This document shows, in pieces, positions 1 to 7,937 of a DNA stretch of 64,000 nucleotides. Made by a program: the position numbers and the translations under genes. Below the pieces are notes generated by a model that had not been told where the DNA came from, made no database searches, and saw nothing but the letters and a program-made list of their open reading frames with translations. How positions within the stretch are numbered: position 1 is the stretch's first letter; each line of letters starts with the position of its first letter. The stretch spans positions 15,439-79,438 of the forward strand of contig DEFM01000024.1 of the NCBI GenBank assembly GCA_002350855.1, given 5' to 3'. This stretch comes from Prevotellaceae bacterium UBA2852 (GTDB lineage: Bacteria > Bacteroidota > Bacteroidia > Bacteroidales > Bacteroidaceae).

Positions 1-890
1 ATCGGCAAGTCTATCTTCGAAGAGCTGGTTGTCTGTGTTTTGTTCTCAGCATCAATATATGTTCCTTCAATATAGAAATCCTTGATACATACATCAGCAG
101 GAACTCTGACGAAATCAGAAGTTGTAGCAGGCAGAGTGACAGTCTTGTCTGTAGATCCAGACGGATAGACCTCTCTGTAGTGAGCCTTCATCGAGGTGAT
201 GCTTGTAGCAGCAAGCACGTAGGGCACCATCACCTGATTAGGACGTCCAGCCTCGTAGGAGATGATTGGGTCCATAATCATTGGATACTGCAAATCGGGA
301 GCAGAAGGAATGGATATAGTCGACGATTCGATATTAATCCAGTGGTCCTTCTCTGTTAAATTACCATTGTGGTGAATACTCCACGAAATGACAACCTTCT
401 TTCCACGATACTTGGCAGAGATGTCCCACAATATATTCAGAATAGCGTAGGACTGATTGTCCACCATAGGACACTGGTTAGTTGACGACGTAGTTCCCAC
501 CGACACACTACTGTAGTTTTGGTCGCGGTAATGAGTCATGGTTCCGTCAACACCCCTGTAGTAGGTCACTTTCGGAGCATTATTTTTCTTGGAGATGTCT
601 TGTTCAGATTTGTAGTTGATAAGAGTTTCCTTCGTACTCTCACCATCAATCTGAATGTAAACCGTACCATCCACAATCCAACAGTCGTTGTCGTCCTTGT
701 CGTAGAGCGGCATCTTCAGTCGGAGTTGGCTGGTACCCTCCAGCATAACTGTGTAGCGCCATGTGTCCTCGGGAGCACATGCCGAAGCCTCATTGGGCCA
801 GCAGAACAGTAGCATGACGATGGTCATAAGCACAGCTTTAAGCCGTGAAAGACAACGGAGTCTGCCAATCAAAGTACAGTGATTTTCCAT
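1..890 (-). CDS. Partial secreted or surface protein, family not recognised
   Basis: The reading frame is open from the ATG at 890 to the window edge (296 codons seen), so the 3' part is missing. The N-terminus has a basic stretch, a hydrophobic core (VLMTIVMLLFCW) and a likely signal-peptidase site after EASA at about residue 36; the Cys that follows is in a poor lipobox. The mature part is rich in Ser, Thr, Tyr and Asp and reads like beta-sheet surface domains. I recognise no family. It stands alone on the minus strand, with a possible promoter box at 1012-1019 and a leader of roughly 115 bases. It may be the start of a large adhesin-like protein, but that is inference from composition and signal peptide only. 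Confidence 0.75.
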   Translation of the reverse strand, partial: MENHCTLIGRLRCLSRLKAVLMTIVMLLFCWPNEASACAPEDTWRYTVMLEGTSQLRLKMPLYDKDDNDCWIVDGTVYIQIDGESTKETLINYKSEQDISKKNNAPKVTYYRGVDGTMTHYRDQNYSSVSVGTTSSTNQCPMVDNQSYAILNILWDISAKYRGKKVVISWSIHHNGNLTEKDHWINIESSTISIPSAPDLQYPMIMDPIISYEAGRPNQVMVPYVLAATSITSMKAHYREVYPSGSTDKTVTLPATTSDFVRVPADVCIKDFYIEGTYIDAENKTQTTSSSKIDLP

Positions 891-1011
891 ACTTAAATAA
901 GTCGTTTTTAGTTTGTTGTGTAAATTATTTTGTGTTTGTTTCTATAGGAAAACTATAGCTGTAGTCGCCACCGACAAAGTCTTTGGCTTTCAGCCACTGT
1001 TTATGATTCTG

Positions 1012-1019
1012 CAAAAGTA
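1012..1019 (-). promoter_or_regulatory. Bacteroidetes -7 promoter box (TACTTTTG)
   Basis: On the minus strand this reads TACTTTTG, matching TAnnTTTG, about 120 bases upstream of the start at 890. No clear TTTG -33 box is present at 19-21 bases. The remaining bases of the 891-1130 gap are AT-rich and I see no gene in them. Confidence 0.4.
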
Positions 1020-1130
1020 CAGCATTTTGTTTTAACAACTTTTAGTTTTTCCCCTTTTTTATTATTTAGAACCGATAAAAATAACAAAATTAAGTTTTTT
1101 TAACGGAAAAAGCCGCTGATTTTGACAAAA

Positions 1131-1177
1131 GCACAAAAAAAAGGATGCACATCCGTTGTCCGGATATGCATCCTTTT
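1131..1177 (-). terminator. Rho-independent terminator downstream of the DUF4468-like gene
   Basis: Inverted repeat AAAAGGATGCA / TGCATCCTTTT with an inner ATCCG/CGGAT extension and a TTGTC loop. On the minus strand the hairpin is followed by a run of T (complement of 1133-1140). It ends the minus-strand gene that stops at 1226. Confidence 0.8.
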
Positions 1178-1225
1178 CAATCGTTGCATCCTCAGAATGA
1201 ATCACATCTGCAACAATGTAATTAT

Positions 1226-1966
1226 TTACCAGTCATCGTTTTCGTTATCGATAAGTCCGTTACGGATAGCATCTTCTATCTTGTCGAGGATGGCATTTGA
1301 ATAAGCGTGAGTCATGACGAGAGCCTTGGCACAGGTACGCTTCTGCGCGTCTTTCTCAACAAACGGATAGTGCTTGACTATCTCCCACTGCTCATCGTAG
1401 AGGTTAGGATTGGTCTTATCGTCTTCCTTACGCTTGGAATCGCCATAGGAAGCATGATGGCTGTCGGTAGGACTGAGCCAACCACCGGTGATGTCTGCCA
1501 GCACGTCATAGGTCTGTACGGTGTAGGTGACACGTACCTTTCCGTCTTTGATGTCAATACGGATGATAGGAGTGATGCTGACAGAATACTTGTTGAGGGT
1601 TCCCATATGCTCAGCTATGTTTCTGATGGTTGACGAGATGATGATGCAACCAGCGTCCTTGTCGTTGAGGGTAATGGCATTGTTGTCCTTGAATGTGGCA
1701 GTTACCCAGTAGTTAAGTGCCAGATAGAGCTGTTCCTTGGTCTTTCCAGGTGCCTCAATTATCTGCTGATAGGTAAGGCTTTCATTCTTGTCGAGGGTAA
1801 TGCCTGCGGAAAGATTCATGGCTGCGTCGAGCCACTTGTCACCGTATTTGCTCTTGGCGTATTTCTCCAAGTCGGCAGCTTTCATCACTTGCGCCCTGGT
1901 ACTTGTAACACATCCAAGCATCAATACAACGGCAAGGAACCAAATGATACTTCGTTTCTGTTTCAT
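1226..1966 (-). CDS. Secreted DUF4468-like (TBP-fold) protein
   Basis: I chose the ATG at 1966 because it gives a clean signal peptide (MKQKRSIIWFLAVVLMLGC...TRAQ); the longer frame to 2011 would overlap the stop of the upstream gene. The next segment (about residues 20-60) is a helical predomain. From about residue 65 comes a pattern typical of DUF4468: a lysine-rich turn before LYLALNYWV, an acidic loop, GCIIISS, then alternating strands such as VRVTYTVQTYDV. The family is common in Bacteroidetes and its function is unknown. The Cys at about residue 19 could be a lipobox (LMLGC), so it may be a lipoprotein. It lies 38 bases after the alpha/beta hydrolase gene, probably on the same transcript, and is followed by a strong terminator. 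Confidence 0.7.
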   Translation of the reverse strand: MKQKRSIIWFLAVVLMLGCVTSTRAQVMKAADLEKYAKSKYGDKWLDAAMNLSAGITLDKNESLTYQQIIEAPGKTKEQLYLALNYWVTATFKDNNAITLNDKDAGCIIISSTIRNIAEHMGTLNKYSVSITPIIRIDIKDGKVRVTYTVQTYDVLADITGGWLSPTDSHHASYGDSKRKEDDKTNPNLYDEQWEIVKHYPFVEKDAQKRTCAKALVMTHAYSNAILDKIEDAIRNGLIDNENDDW

Positions 1967-2004
1967 AATTATTGTCTGTTTTATGTTTTCACATGGGTAT
2001 GGCA

Positions 2005-2874
2005 TCACCAATTCTTAGATTGCACTGTCCAACCAGTATAGCCCTTTAGGTCAGAGCCAAGGAAAATGTCGGCATTGGCTGTACGGTTCTTAAGATGCCA
2101 GTTGAGCCAGTCGACAACCACACGTCCATAGTCACCACCATAAGGCATGTGGTATGTGCCACCGTGACCCGATGCTGCATGATCAGCCCATACTACAGGC
2201 ACATGAGCAATGCGACTGTAGTCTTTTTTCGCATTCTCGTATGCCACGTCGGTCGGTCCGCCTGTTACATAAAGGATAGGTGTATGAGTCTTCTGCACAG
2301 ACTCAGGACCAGCACCAGCCATATTCATATCTCCCATGCCTGCATTCATGATGATACAGGTGGTGAGGCGACGGTCGGTGGCGTTGAAGAACACCTGTGC
2401 ACCTCCGCATGAATGGCCTGCAGCTGCTATGTGACGGGTATCTATCTTATGATAGTAATCGCTGCCTTTTGTAGAGTTCTGTTCCAGCATCCATTCCAGT
2501 CCTCGGCGCAGTTCACTGGCTTCGGTGGAATTCTGCTTGCGGCTGTTGGGATGGTCTTCCATCTCTCCTACGGCAACAACCACATAACCATGTGATGCGA
2601 TTTCGGTGAGCATATGCTCGTAGGGAGCCGAGGAATCCATGCAGCCGCCGTTGCCCCAGATGAGCAGAGGCAGCTTGCCCTGACAGGCAATCGCCTGAGC
2701 CATGTCCTTTGGATGGTAAATGACGAAGTCGGAAAGCCCAGTCTCCTTTACTGCAACGGCCTGGAACAGACCTGCTCCACCATTGTCAACCATTTTTGTC
2801 TTCTCTACTTGTGCAAACGCACTAAAAGACTGGCTCATCAGCGCTGCCAAAATAATCAGGTGTTTTAGTTTCAT
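2005..2874 (-). CDS. Secreted alpha/beta hydrolase (esterase-like)
   Basis: The start at 2874 gives a signal peptide ending SFSAFAQ; an upstream ATG at 2916 would put a polar stretch in front of it. From this start the protein has an oxyanion motif GNGGC (residues 74-78), the nucleophile elbow GHSCGG (Ser155), a probable acid Asp209 in GGPTDV, and His237 in SGHGG. This is the complete Ser-Asp-His set of a small single-domain alpha/beta hydrolase resembling chlorophyllase or PET-hydrolase type enzymes. The substrate cannot be told; a secreted carbohydrate or lipid esterase is plausible. The gene lies just downstream of tRNA-Asn with a terminator hairpin 16 bases before the start and no room for a separate promoter. 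Confidence 0.8.
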   Translation of the reverse strand: MKLKHLIILAALMSQSFSAFAQVEKTKMVDNGGAGLFQAVAVKETGLSDFVIYHPKDMAQAIACQGKLPLLIWGNGGCMDSSAPYEHMLTEIASHGYVVVAVGEMEDHPNSRKQNSTEASELRRGLEWMLEQNSTKGSDYYHKIDTRHIAAAGHSCGGAQVFFNATDRRLTTCIIMNAGMGDMNMAGAGPESVQKTHTPILYVTGGPTDVAYENAKKDYSRIAHVPVVWADHAASGHGGTYHMPYGGDYGRVVVDWLNWHLKNRTANADIFLGSDLKGYTGWTVQSKNW

Positions 2875-2889
2875 GTTTGAGTAATTATG

Positions 2890-2924
2890 AAAAAAAGGAA
2901 TCCTGTGTGTTTTCACAGAACTCC
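2890..2924 (-). terminator. Terminator after tRNA-Asn, just before the hydrolase start
   Basis: On the minus strand an 11-pair stem (GGAGTTCTGTG / CACAGGATTCC, two G-U pairs, loop AAAACA) is followed by seven T. It closes the tRNA-Asn transcript but lies only 16 bases before the hydrolase ATG at 2874, so the hydrolase may depend on readthrough. Confidence 0.75.
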
Positions 2925-2938
2925 CTATCGTGTATCTG

Positions 2939-3012
2939 CGCTTCAGGATGGGCTTGAACCAACGACCCCATGATTAACAGTCATGTGCTCTAACCAACTG
3001 AGCTACTGAAGC
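2939..3012 (-). tRNA. tRNA-Asn (anticodon GTT)
   Basis: Read on the minus strand: acceptor arm GCTTCAG pairs with CTGAAGC over seven bases, D arm GCTC/GAGC, anticodon stem CATGA/TCATG with loop CTGTTAA giving anticodon GTT, and T arm GTTGG-TTCAAGC-CCATC with one mismatch. The discriminator is G and CCA is not encoded. A perfect promoter lies 15 bases upstream and a terminator follows. Confidence 0.95.
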
Positions 3013-3026
3013 AGGATTTGCGAGTG

Positions 3027-3058
3027 CAAATATAGATGGTTTGACGCAAACAGCCAAA
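3027..3058 (-). promoter_or_regulatory. Consensus promoter of tRNA-Asn
   Basis: On the minus strand TTTG (3055-3058), exactly 20 bases, then TATATTTG (3027-3034): a perfect Bacteroidetes -33/-7 promoter. The expected start of transcription is about 10 bases before the tRNA. Confidence 0.85.
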
Positions 3059-3149
3059 AATATCTGTCTATTTTTTGAAAAAATATTTTTTTTAACCTCT
3101 AAATACATAAAAATTCGTGTTTAGCACATGGATATTTTATACGAATTGT

Positions 3150-3157
3150 TAACTTTG
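3150..3157 (+). promoter_or_regulatory. -7 promoter box (TAACTTTG) of the glycosyltransferase operon
   Basis: TAACTTTG matches TAnnTTTG. It lies inside the longest reading frame of the next gene, which argues that translation begins downstream, at the TTG at 3173. No clear -33 TTTG is seen 19-21 bases upstream. Confidence 0.55.
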
Positions 3158-3172
3158 CAAAAAATTAAGAAC

Positions 3173-4426
3173 TTGAAAATCCTACTTGTCAATACGAGCG
3201 AAAGGGTTGGCGGTGCAGCTATTGCTGCCAGCCGACTGATGAGTGCCCTAAAGCACAGCGGGGCACGATGCTCTATGCTCGTACGCGACCGACAGAGCGA
3301 AATGATTTCGGTGACCAGCATCCGCTCGTCGTGGATGCTGACGGTGAAGTTCCTGTGGGAACGAATGGTGATATGGGTAAACAACGCCCTGCGACGCCGC
3401 AACATCTGGCAAGTGGATATCGCCAACACCGGGACGGACATCACCTGTTTGCCGGAATTCAAGTCTGCCGACGTGGTACACCTACACTGGGTGAATCAGG
3501 GATTCCTGTCGCTGAACAACATTGAAGCCATCCTCCGCTCGGACAAACACATCGTCGTCACTATGCACGACATGTGGTACTTCACAGGCATCTGCCACTA
3601 TGCAGGCAACTGCGACCGCTACGAGAAGGGATGCTTCCACTGCCCTCTGCTCACACGAGGCGGAGTGTTCACAGATCTGGCGAAGAAGGTATGGGAACGC
3701 AAGGCGGAAATGTACAAGGATGCCAACATCACATTTGTCGGTTGCAGCCAATGGATGGCAAACATGGCTCAGCGTTCGGCTCTTGCCAGGAACCACAAGG
3801 TGGTGAGCATCCCCAACGCCATCGACACTGAACTGTTCGCTCCGCACGACAAGAGTGAGGCAAGGAAGAAACTGCATCTGCCACTCGACAAAACCCTCCT
3901 GCTCTTCACCTGTCAGCGCATCACCGACCCGCGCAAGGGCTTCAGCCTGCTGGTGGAAGCCATAAAGGCGCTCCTACGGCAACAGCCTCAGTTGAAGGAC
4001 AAACTGACCATAGTGGTGGTGGGTGGAGACAGCAGCAAGGCACAAGACCTGCTGCCTCTGCCGGTACGTATGGTGAACTACCTGCACGACGAGCAATCGA
4101 TGGTGGGACTGTACAACGCCGCAGACATCTACGTCACTCCATCGCTGCAGGACAACCTGCCAAACACCATAGTGGAGGCAATGGCCTGCGGGCTGCCTTG
4201 CGTAGGATTCAACGTAGGCGGAATACCCGAGATGATTGACCACGAAGTGAACGGATATGTTGCCGAATACCGCAACAGCGAGGATTTCGCCCGTGGCATC
4301 CTCTGGACTATCGACCCCGAACGACACGACAAACTCTCTGTAGAAGCTCGCAGCAAAGCTGAAGAAACTTACAGCGAACAACACATAGCACACCTATACA
4401 ATAATATATATGCACGACAGGATTGA
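3173..4426 (+). CDS. Glycosyltransferase family 4 (WcaC-like)
   Basis: GT-B fold retaining glycosyltransferase. I prefer the TTG at 3173, which gives MKILLVNTSERVGGAAIAA, the usual start of this family; an ATG at 3128 exists but a TAACTTTG promoter box falls between the two. The N-terminal half carries HDMWYFTG followed by the Cys-rich CHYAGNC...GCFHCP stretch seen in colanic-acid WcaC-type enzymes. The C-terminal half has the donor-binding TIVEAMACGLPCVGF...GGIPEM segment. It overlaps the following GT2 gene by 17 bases, so the two probably act together on a surface polysaccharide or glycan. The sugar donor and acceptor cannot be told. Confidence 0.85.
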   Translation: MKILLVNTSERVGGAAIAASRLMSALKHSGARCSMLVRDRQSEMISVTSIRSSWMLTVKFLWERMVIWVNNALRRRNIWQVDIANTGTDITCLPEFKSADVVHLHWVNQGFLSLNNIEAILRSDKHIVVTMHDMWYFTGICHYAGNCDRYEKGCFHCPLLTRGGVFTDLAKKVWERKAEMYKDANITFVGCSQWMANMAQRSALARNHKVVSIPNAIDTELFAPHDKSEARKKLHLPLDKTLLLFTCQRITDPRKGFSLLVEAIKALLRQQPQLKDKLTIVVVGGDSSKAQDLLPLPVRMVNYLHDEQSMVGLYNAADIYVTPSLQDNLPNTIVEAMACGLPCVGFNVGGIPEMIDHEVNGYVAEYRNSEDFARGILWTIDPERHDKLSVEARSKAEETYSEQHIAHLYNNIYARQD

Positions 4427-5177
4427 CATCAGCATCATCACTGCTACTCGCAATGCCGCTGCCACTCTGCCTCGCACCCTGAAAAGTGTGAGCGAACAAA
4501 CTTGCCGAAATTTTGAGCACATCATCATCGATGGTGCCTCAACCGACGGCTCACTCGAACTTATCAAGAACTACGCCGCAGAACAAGACGTGCCTGTTAC
4601 CGTCGTCAGCGAACCCGACCAAGGTCTCTACGACGCCCTGAACAAGGGTTATGACCGAGCACGAGGCACTTACCTGCTCTTCCTCAATGCAGGAGATTCT
4701 TTCCACTCGGCTGCCACACTGGAACAGGTTTGCAATGTCATACAGAGTTATGAAAACACAGCACTGCCTGCCGTAATCTACGGAGAAACGGACATCGTGG
4801 ACATCAACGGCAATTTCCTGCGACACCGCAGACTGAAAGCGCCAAAGAACCTAACGTGGAGAAGCTTCCGATGGGGCATGCTCGTATGCCATCAGTCTTT
4901 CTACGGACGTCGTGACCTGGCTCCACGCTACAAACAGCGTTACCGCTTCTCATCCGATTTCGACTGGTGCATCAAACTGCTCTTGAGAGCCTCAGACACC
5001 AAGGCTACCACTCATCGCATCGACGACGTGCTTACCGACTACCTCAACGAAGGACTGACAACCAAGAACCACAAGGCATCGCTACACGAACGCCGCCTGA
5101 TTATGGAGCACTACTACGGCAAACTGACTACCCTCCTCCTCCACGTGTGGTTCGCAATCAGAAGCATTGTAAAATAA
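4410..5177 (+). CDS. Glycosyltransferase family 2 (WcaE-like)
   Basis: Inverting GT-A glycosyltransferase of 255 residues, the normal size. Seen in the sequence: the N-terminal nucleotide-binding strand ISIITATRNA, DGASTDGS (diphosphate/uridine binding), SEPDQGLYDALNKG, and FLNAGD in the metal-binding (DxD-like) position. The order and spacing match WcaE-type enzymes. It begins inside the end of the GT4 gene (17-base overlap), which indicates translational coupling. The acceptor is unknown; with its neighbour it likely adds successive sugars to a surface glycan. Confidence 0.88.
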   Translation: MHDRIDISIITATRNAAATLPRTLKSVSEQTCRNFEHIIIDGASTDGSLELIKNYAAEQDVPVTVVSEPDQGLYDALNKGYDRARGTYLLFLNAGDSFHSAATLEQVCNVIQSYENTALPAVIYGETDIVDINGNFLRHRRLKAPKNLTWRSFRWGMLVCHQSFYGRRDLAPRYKQRYRFSSDFDWCIKLLLRASDTKATTHRIDDVLTDYLNEGLTTKNHKASLHERRLIMEHYYGKLTTLLLHVWFAIRSIVK

Positions 5178-5180
5178 ATT

Positions 5181-5360
5181 ATGGACACACTCCCCTCATC
5201 ACCCACCATCCTGCTCAGCTACGTGAACACCAAGCTGCGCGATGATTACGCTTCGCTCGACGAACTATGCGACGCTCTCGACTGTGACCGCGACTTCATC
5301 ATCAACACCCTCCGCACCATCGGTTACGAATACAGCCCTGAAAACAACAAATTTTGGTAG
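5181..5360 (+). CDS. DUF4250 small protein
   Basis: A 59-residue protein beginning three bases after the GT2 stop. The core LLSYVNTKLRDDYASLDELC followed by a second helix pair and the ending YEYSPENNKFW matches the DUF4250 family, small helical proteins found widely in Firmicutes and Bacteroidetes. Its function is unknown. The tight spacing on both sides (3 bases before, 9 bases after) suggests it is translated from the same message as the glycosyltransferases and the DUF3109 gene. Confidence 0.85.
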   Translation: MDTLPSSPTILLSYVNTKLRDDYASLDELCDALDCDRDFIINTLRTIGYEYSPENNKFW

Positions 5361-5369
5361 TAGAAGCCC

Positions 5370-5981
5370 ATGTTAGTAGAAATAAAAGACACATTAGTTA
5401 GTATAGACTTGTTCAAGGAGTATTTTTGCTGCGACCTTGGCAAATGTCACGGGGCATGCTGCGTGGAAGGAGACGCAGGTGCACCTGTTGATCTGGATGA
5501 GATTGAAGGGCTGGAAGAAGCTGCGGAAGTCCTGCGTGACGAACTCACAGAGGAAGCAAGGGAGGTGATTGACGAACAGGGAGTAGTATATATCGACAAG
5601 GACGGAACATTCGTAACGTCAATTGTCAACGACCGCGACTGCGTGTTTGCCGTCGAGGACGAAATTGAGATTAACGGCACCAGACACAGGGTAACCCTCT
5701 GCGCTATTGACCGCGCAAAGAGGGCTGGACGAATAGACGTGGACAAACCAATCTCCTGCGCTCTCTATCCAGTCAGACTCTCTACAGTAGGCGATGCCAC
5801 TGCCGTAAACTACCATCAATGGAATATATGCAGCGAAGCCTGCAAGCTTGGGAAAACACTCGAACTGCCTCTTTATAAGTTCCTGAAAGACCCTCTTATC
5901 CGTGCCTTCGGACAAGAATGGTATGACGAATGTTGCCTTGTAGCCGAAGAACTACAGAAAGCGGGGTACTTCGTCCACTAA
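5370..5981 (+). CDS. DUF3109 family Cys-rich protein
   Basis: A 203-residue cytoplasmic protein with the family's Cys clusters: CCDLGKCHGACC near residues 20-31, later CAIDRAKRAG, ISCALYPVR, WNICSEAC and DECC. These are the conserved Cys of DUF3109, a relative of the YkgJ group thought to bind a metal or iron-sulfur cluster. Function is unknown. It begins 9 bases after DUF4250 and closes the run that starts with the GT4 gene; the next gene has its own promoter. Confidence 0.88.
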   Translation: MLVEIKDTLVSIDLFKEYFCCDLGKCHGACCVEGDAGAPVDLDEIEGLEEAAEVLRDELTEEAREVIDEQGVVYIDKDGTFVTSIVNDRDCVFAVEDEIEINGTRHRVTLCAIDRAKRAGRIDVDKPISCALYPVRLSTVGDATAVNYHQWNICSEACKLGKTLELPLYKFLKDPLIRAFGQEWYDECCLVAEELQKAGYFVH

Positions 5982-6014
5982 ACCTTTATACTTCATCCAA
6001 AAAGAGTGTAAACA

Positions 6015-6046
6015 TTTGCACGACAGGGAGAAAACTGATAATTTTG
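6015..6046 (+). promoter_or_regulatory. Consensus promoter of the C10 protease gene
   Basis: TTTG at 6015-6018, 20 bases, then TAATTTTG at 6039-6046, a full Bacteroidetes promoter. It gives a leader of about 20 bases to the ATG at 6072. Confidence 0.8.
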
Positions 6047-6071
6047 CGGACAGAAACAAAACTCATGTACT

Positions 6072-7937
6072 ATGAAGACTATACAACACCCCCTATTCCG
6101 CACATTGCTGACTGCAGTGATGTTGATATTTGCCGCTAATGGCAGCGCACAGCACATAACCGCAGAACAAGCTTGTAAGAAAGCCACACGATTCTTCAGC
6201 AAAGCCGGTGTAAAAGCTTTTGGCACATCTGAACTGACTCTTGCATACAGCCCCCTCCCAAAGGGAGCACGTGCCGTGGATGAAGCCAACTACTATGTGT
6301 TCAACGCACCCGAAGGTCAGGGATTCGTGATTATCTCCGGTGACGAACGCACAGACGAGGTAATCGGTTATTCCACAGGCGGAGCGTTCAACGCCAACAA
6401 CATGCCAGATCATGTGGAGGCATGGATGCGGCATTTCTCCCAGCAGATTGAAGATATTCCACGAGACTTCAAGCCCAGCGTTAAGGCGCGCAACATTGAC
6501 GACATCACTTCTGCACGATTACTGCGTCCCATTGCCCCTCTGATCAAGAGCCAGTGGAACCAAAACTGGCCATACTGGAACCTCTGTCCTAACTACGGAG
6601 GCACAAACTGCTACACGGGATGCGTGGCAACCGCAATGGCTCAGCTCATGTACTACTATGAATGGCCGCAGACCTACACAGGGATGATTCCTGCGTTTCA
6701 GACCTACAGCCTCGGCCTGCAGATGGGACAGCTCCAGCCTACCCTCTTCGACTGGGAAGACATGGCTCCCACATACAGCTACTACTCTTCTGAGGTAAGC
6801 AACACCCAATCCAACAATGCCGTTGCTCTGCTTATGCAGTACTGCGGACGGGCGTTGAAGATGAACTACAACACAACCGGCTCTGCAGCATACAGCAGCA
6901 ACGTGGCAATGGCTCTTAAAACCTATTTCGACTACGACAGCAGTACGAGTTATATGTCAAAAGGCTACACGTCTAACGCTGACTGGGAGAAAATCCTCTA
7001 TAACGAACTCTCTGCCTCACGACCTGTTTACTATGCCGGTTCGAACGAAAGCAGCGGACACGCTTTCATCATAGACGGTACTGACGGCAACGGACTTTAC
7101 CACGTGAACTGGGGATGGGGCGGCAGTTGTGACGGCTACTTCAAACTTACAGACCTCAATCCCAACAACACATCGGGACCAGGAGCAGGTACCAGTACCA
7201 ACGGCTATAGTCTGTATCAGGAAATGGTGATTGGCATCAAGCCTTCGACAACCGCAGCTATGGAAGACGATGTATTCCTCTACAGCACGATAATGTCGTA
7301 CTCCACCCCTAACCTCTCTGTAAAATATACCAACCGCAACGACCGCCAGCGCTTCTTCCGCTACGGTCTGGCTATAAGGAACAACGACAGCAGCTATACT
7401 GTCCTCAAGGATATACGTTCAAAGAATGTTCTGTCTAAGGACGCTACCGTAAGCGGCATCAGCTACAACCTCGCAACTCTGCTCACAAATCCAGGCAATT
7501 ATATACTCGTTCCTGTAAGCCGTCAGGAAAACCACAAGACCTGGAAAGCACAGGGAGACTCCTACGCAAAAGTAACCCGCACCACTTCGGGCAAGTTCAA
7601 GATTAAGATTATGCGTCGCAAGAGTACCTTGAAAACCAAACTTACCCTGCCTGCAAACCCAACCGCGGGTATAAACCAGAGCATCATAGTTTCCGTAAGC
7701 GGTGGCAACACAGGCTATTCCGGCATGCTTTACCTTTTCGCAGACAAGAGCAATAAGAAAGGGGTATTCCGCAGCAACGCGGAAATAAATGTGGCATCAG
7801 GTTCGGTTGGTATAGCCACACTGTCGTTCAAGCCCTTGTTTGCAGGCAAATTCAAAGTCTGGATCTGCAGCGACGACAAAGGCAAAAATGTTCTCTGCGA
7901 AGGCGAAATGGATGTTATTCCTCCATCATCTCGCTAA
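6072..7937 (+). CDS. Secreted C10 cysteine protease (interpain/streptopain-like)
   Basis: A 621-residue papain-fold protease. The order is: signal peptide ending NGSAQ (27), an inhibitory propeptide with the typical GFVIISGDERTDEVIGYSTG segment (about 84-103), the catalytic domain with Cys184 in TGCVATAMAQ and His330 in GHAFIIDG, then HVNWGWGG. The last 230 residues are a beta-rich C-terminal region. Both catalytic residues are present. Homologues in Prevotella (interpain A) break down host proteins and complement. It has its own promoter and runs tail-to-tail into the PBP4-type carboxypeptidase gene, overlapping it by 12 bases. Confidence 0.92.
   Translation: MKTIQHPLFRTLLTAVMLIFAANGSAQHITAEQACKKATRFFSKAGVKAFGTSELTLAYSPLPKGARAVDEANYYVFNAPEGQGFVIISGDERTDEVIGYSTGGAFNANNMPDHVEAWMRHFSQQIEDIPRDFKPSVKARNIDDITSARLLRPIAPLIKSQWNQNWPYWNLCPNYGGTNCYTGCVATAMAQLMYYYEWPQTYTGMIPAFQTYSLGLQMGQLQPTLFDWEDMAPTYSYYSSEVSNTQSNNAVALLMQYCGRALKMNYNTTGSAAYSSNVAMALKTYFDYDSSTSYMSKGYTSNADWEKILYNELSASRPVYYAGSNESSGHAFIIDGTDGNGLYHVNWGWGGSCDGYFKLTDLNPNNTSGPGAGTSTNGYSLYQEMVIGIKPSTTAAMEDDVFLYSTIMSYSTPNLSVKYTNRNDRQRFFRYGLAIRNNDSSYTVLKDIRSKNVLSKDATVSGISYNLATLLTNPGNYILVPVSRQENHKTWKAQGDSYAKVTRTTSGKFKIKIMRRKSTLKTKLTLPANPTAGINQSIIVSVSGGNTGYSGMLYLFADKSNKKGVFRSNAEINVASGSVGIATLSFKPLFAGKFKVWICSDDKGKNVLCEGEMDVIPPSSR

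Noticed and set aside
519..812. A plus-strand gene of 97 codons
   Set aside because: It is antisense to the open frame of the partial secreted protein (890 to 1), which has a signal peptide; the plus-strand frame has no recognisable features.
7926..7937. Functional antisense overlap of the C10 protease and dacB ends
   Set aside because: A 12-base tail-to-tail overlap is ordinary for convergent genes.
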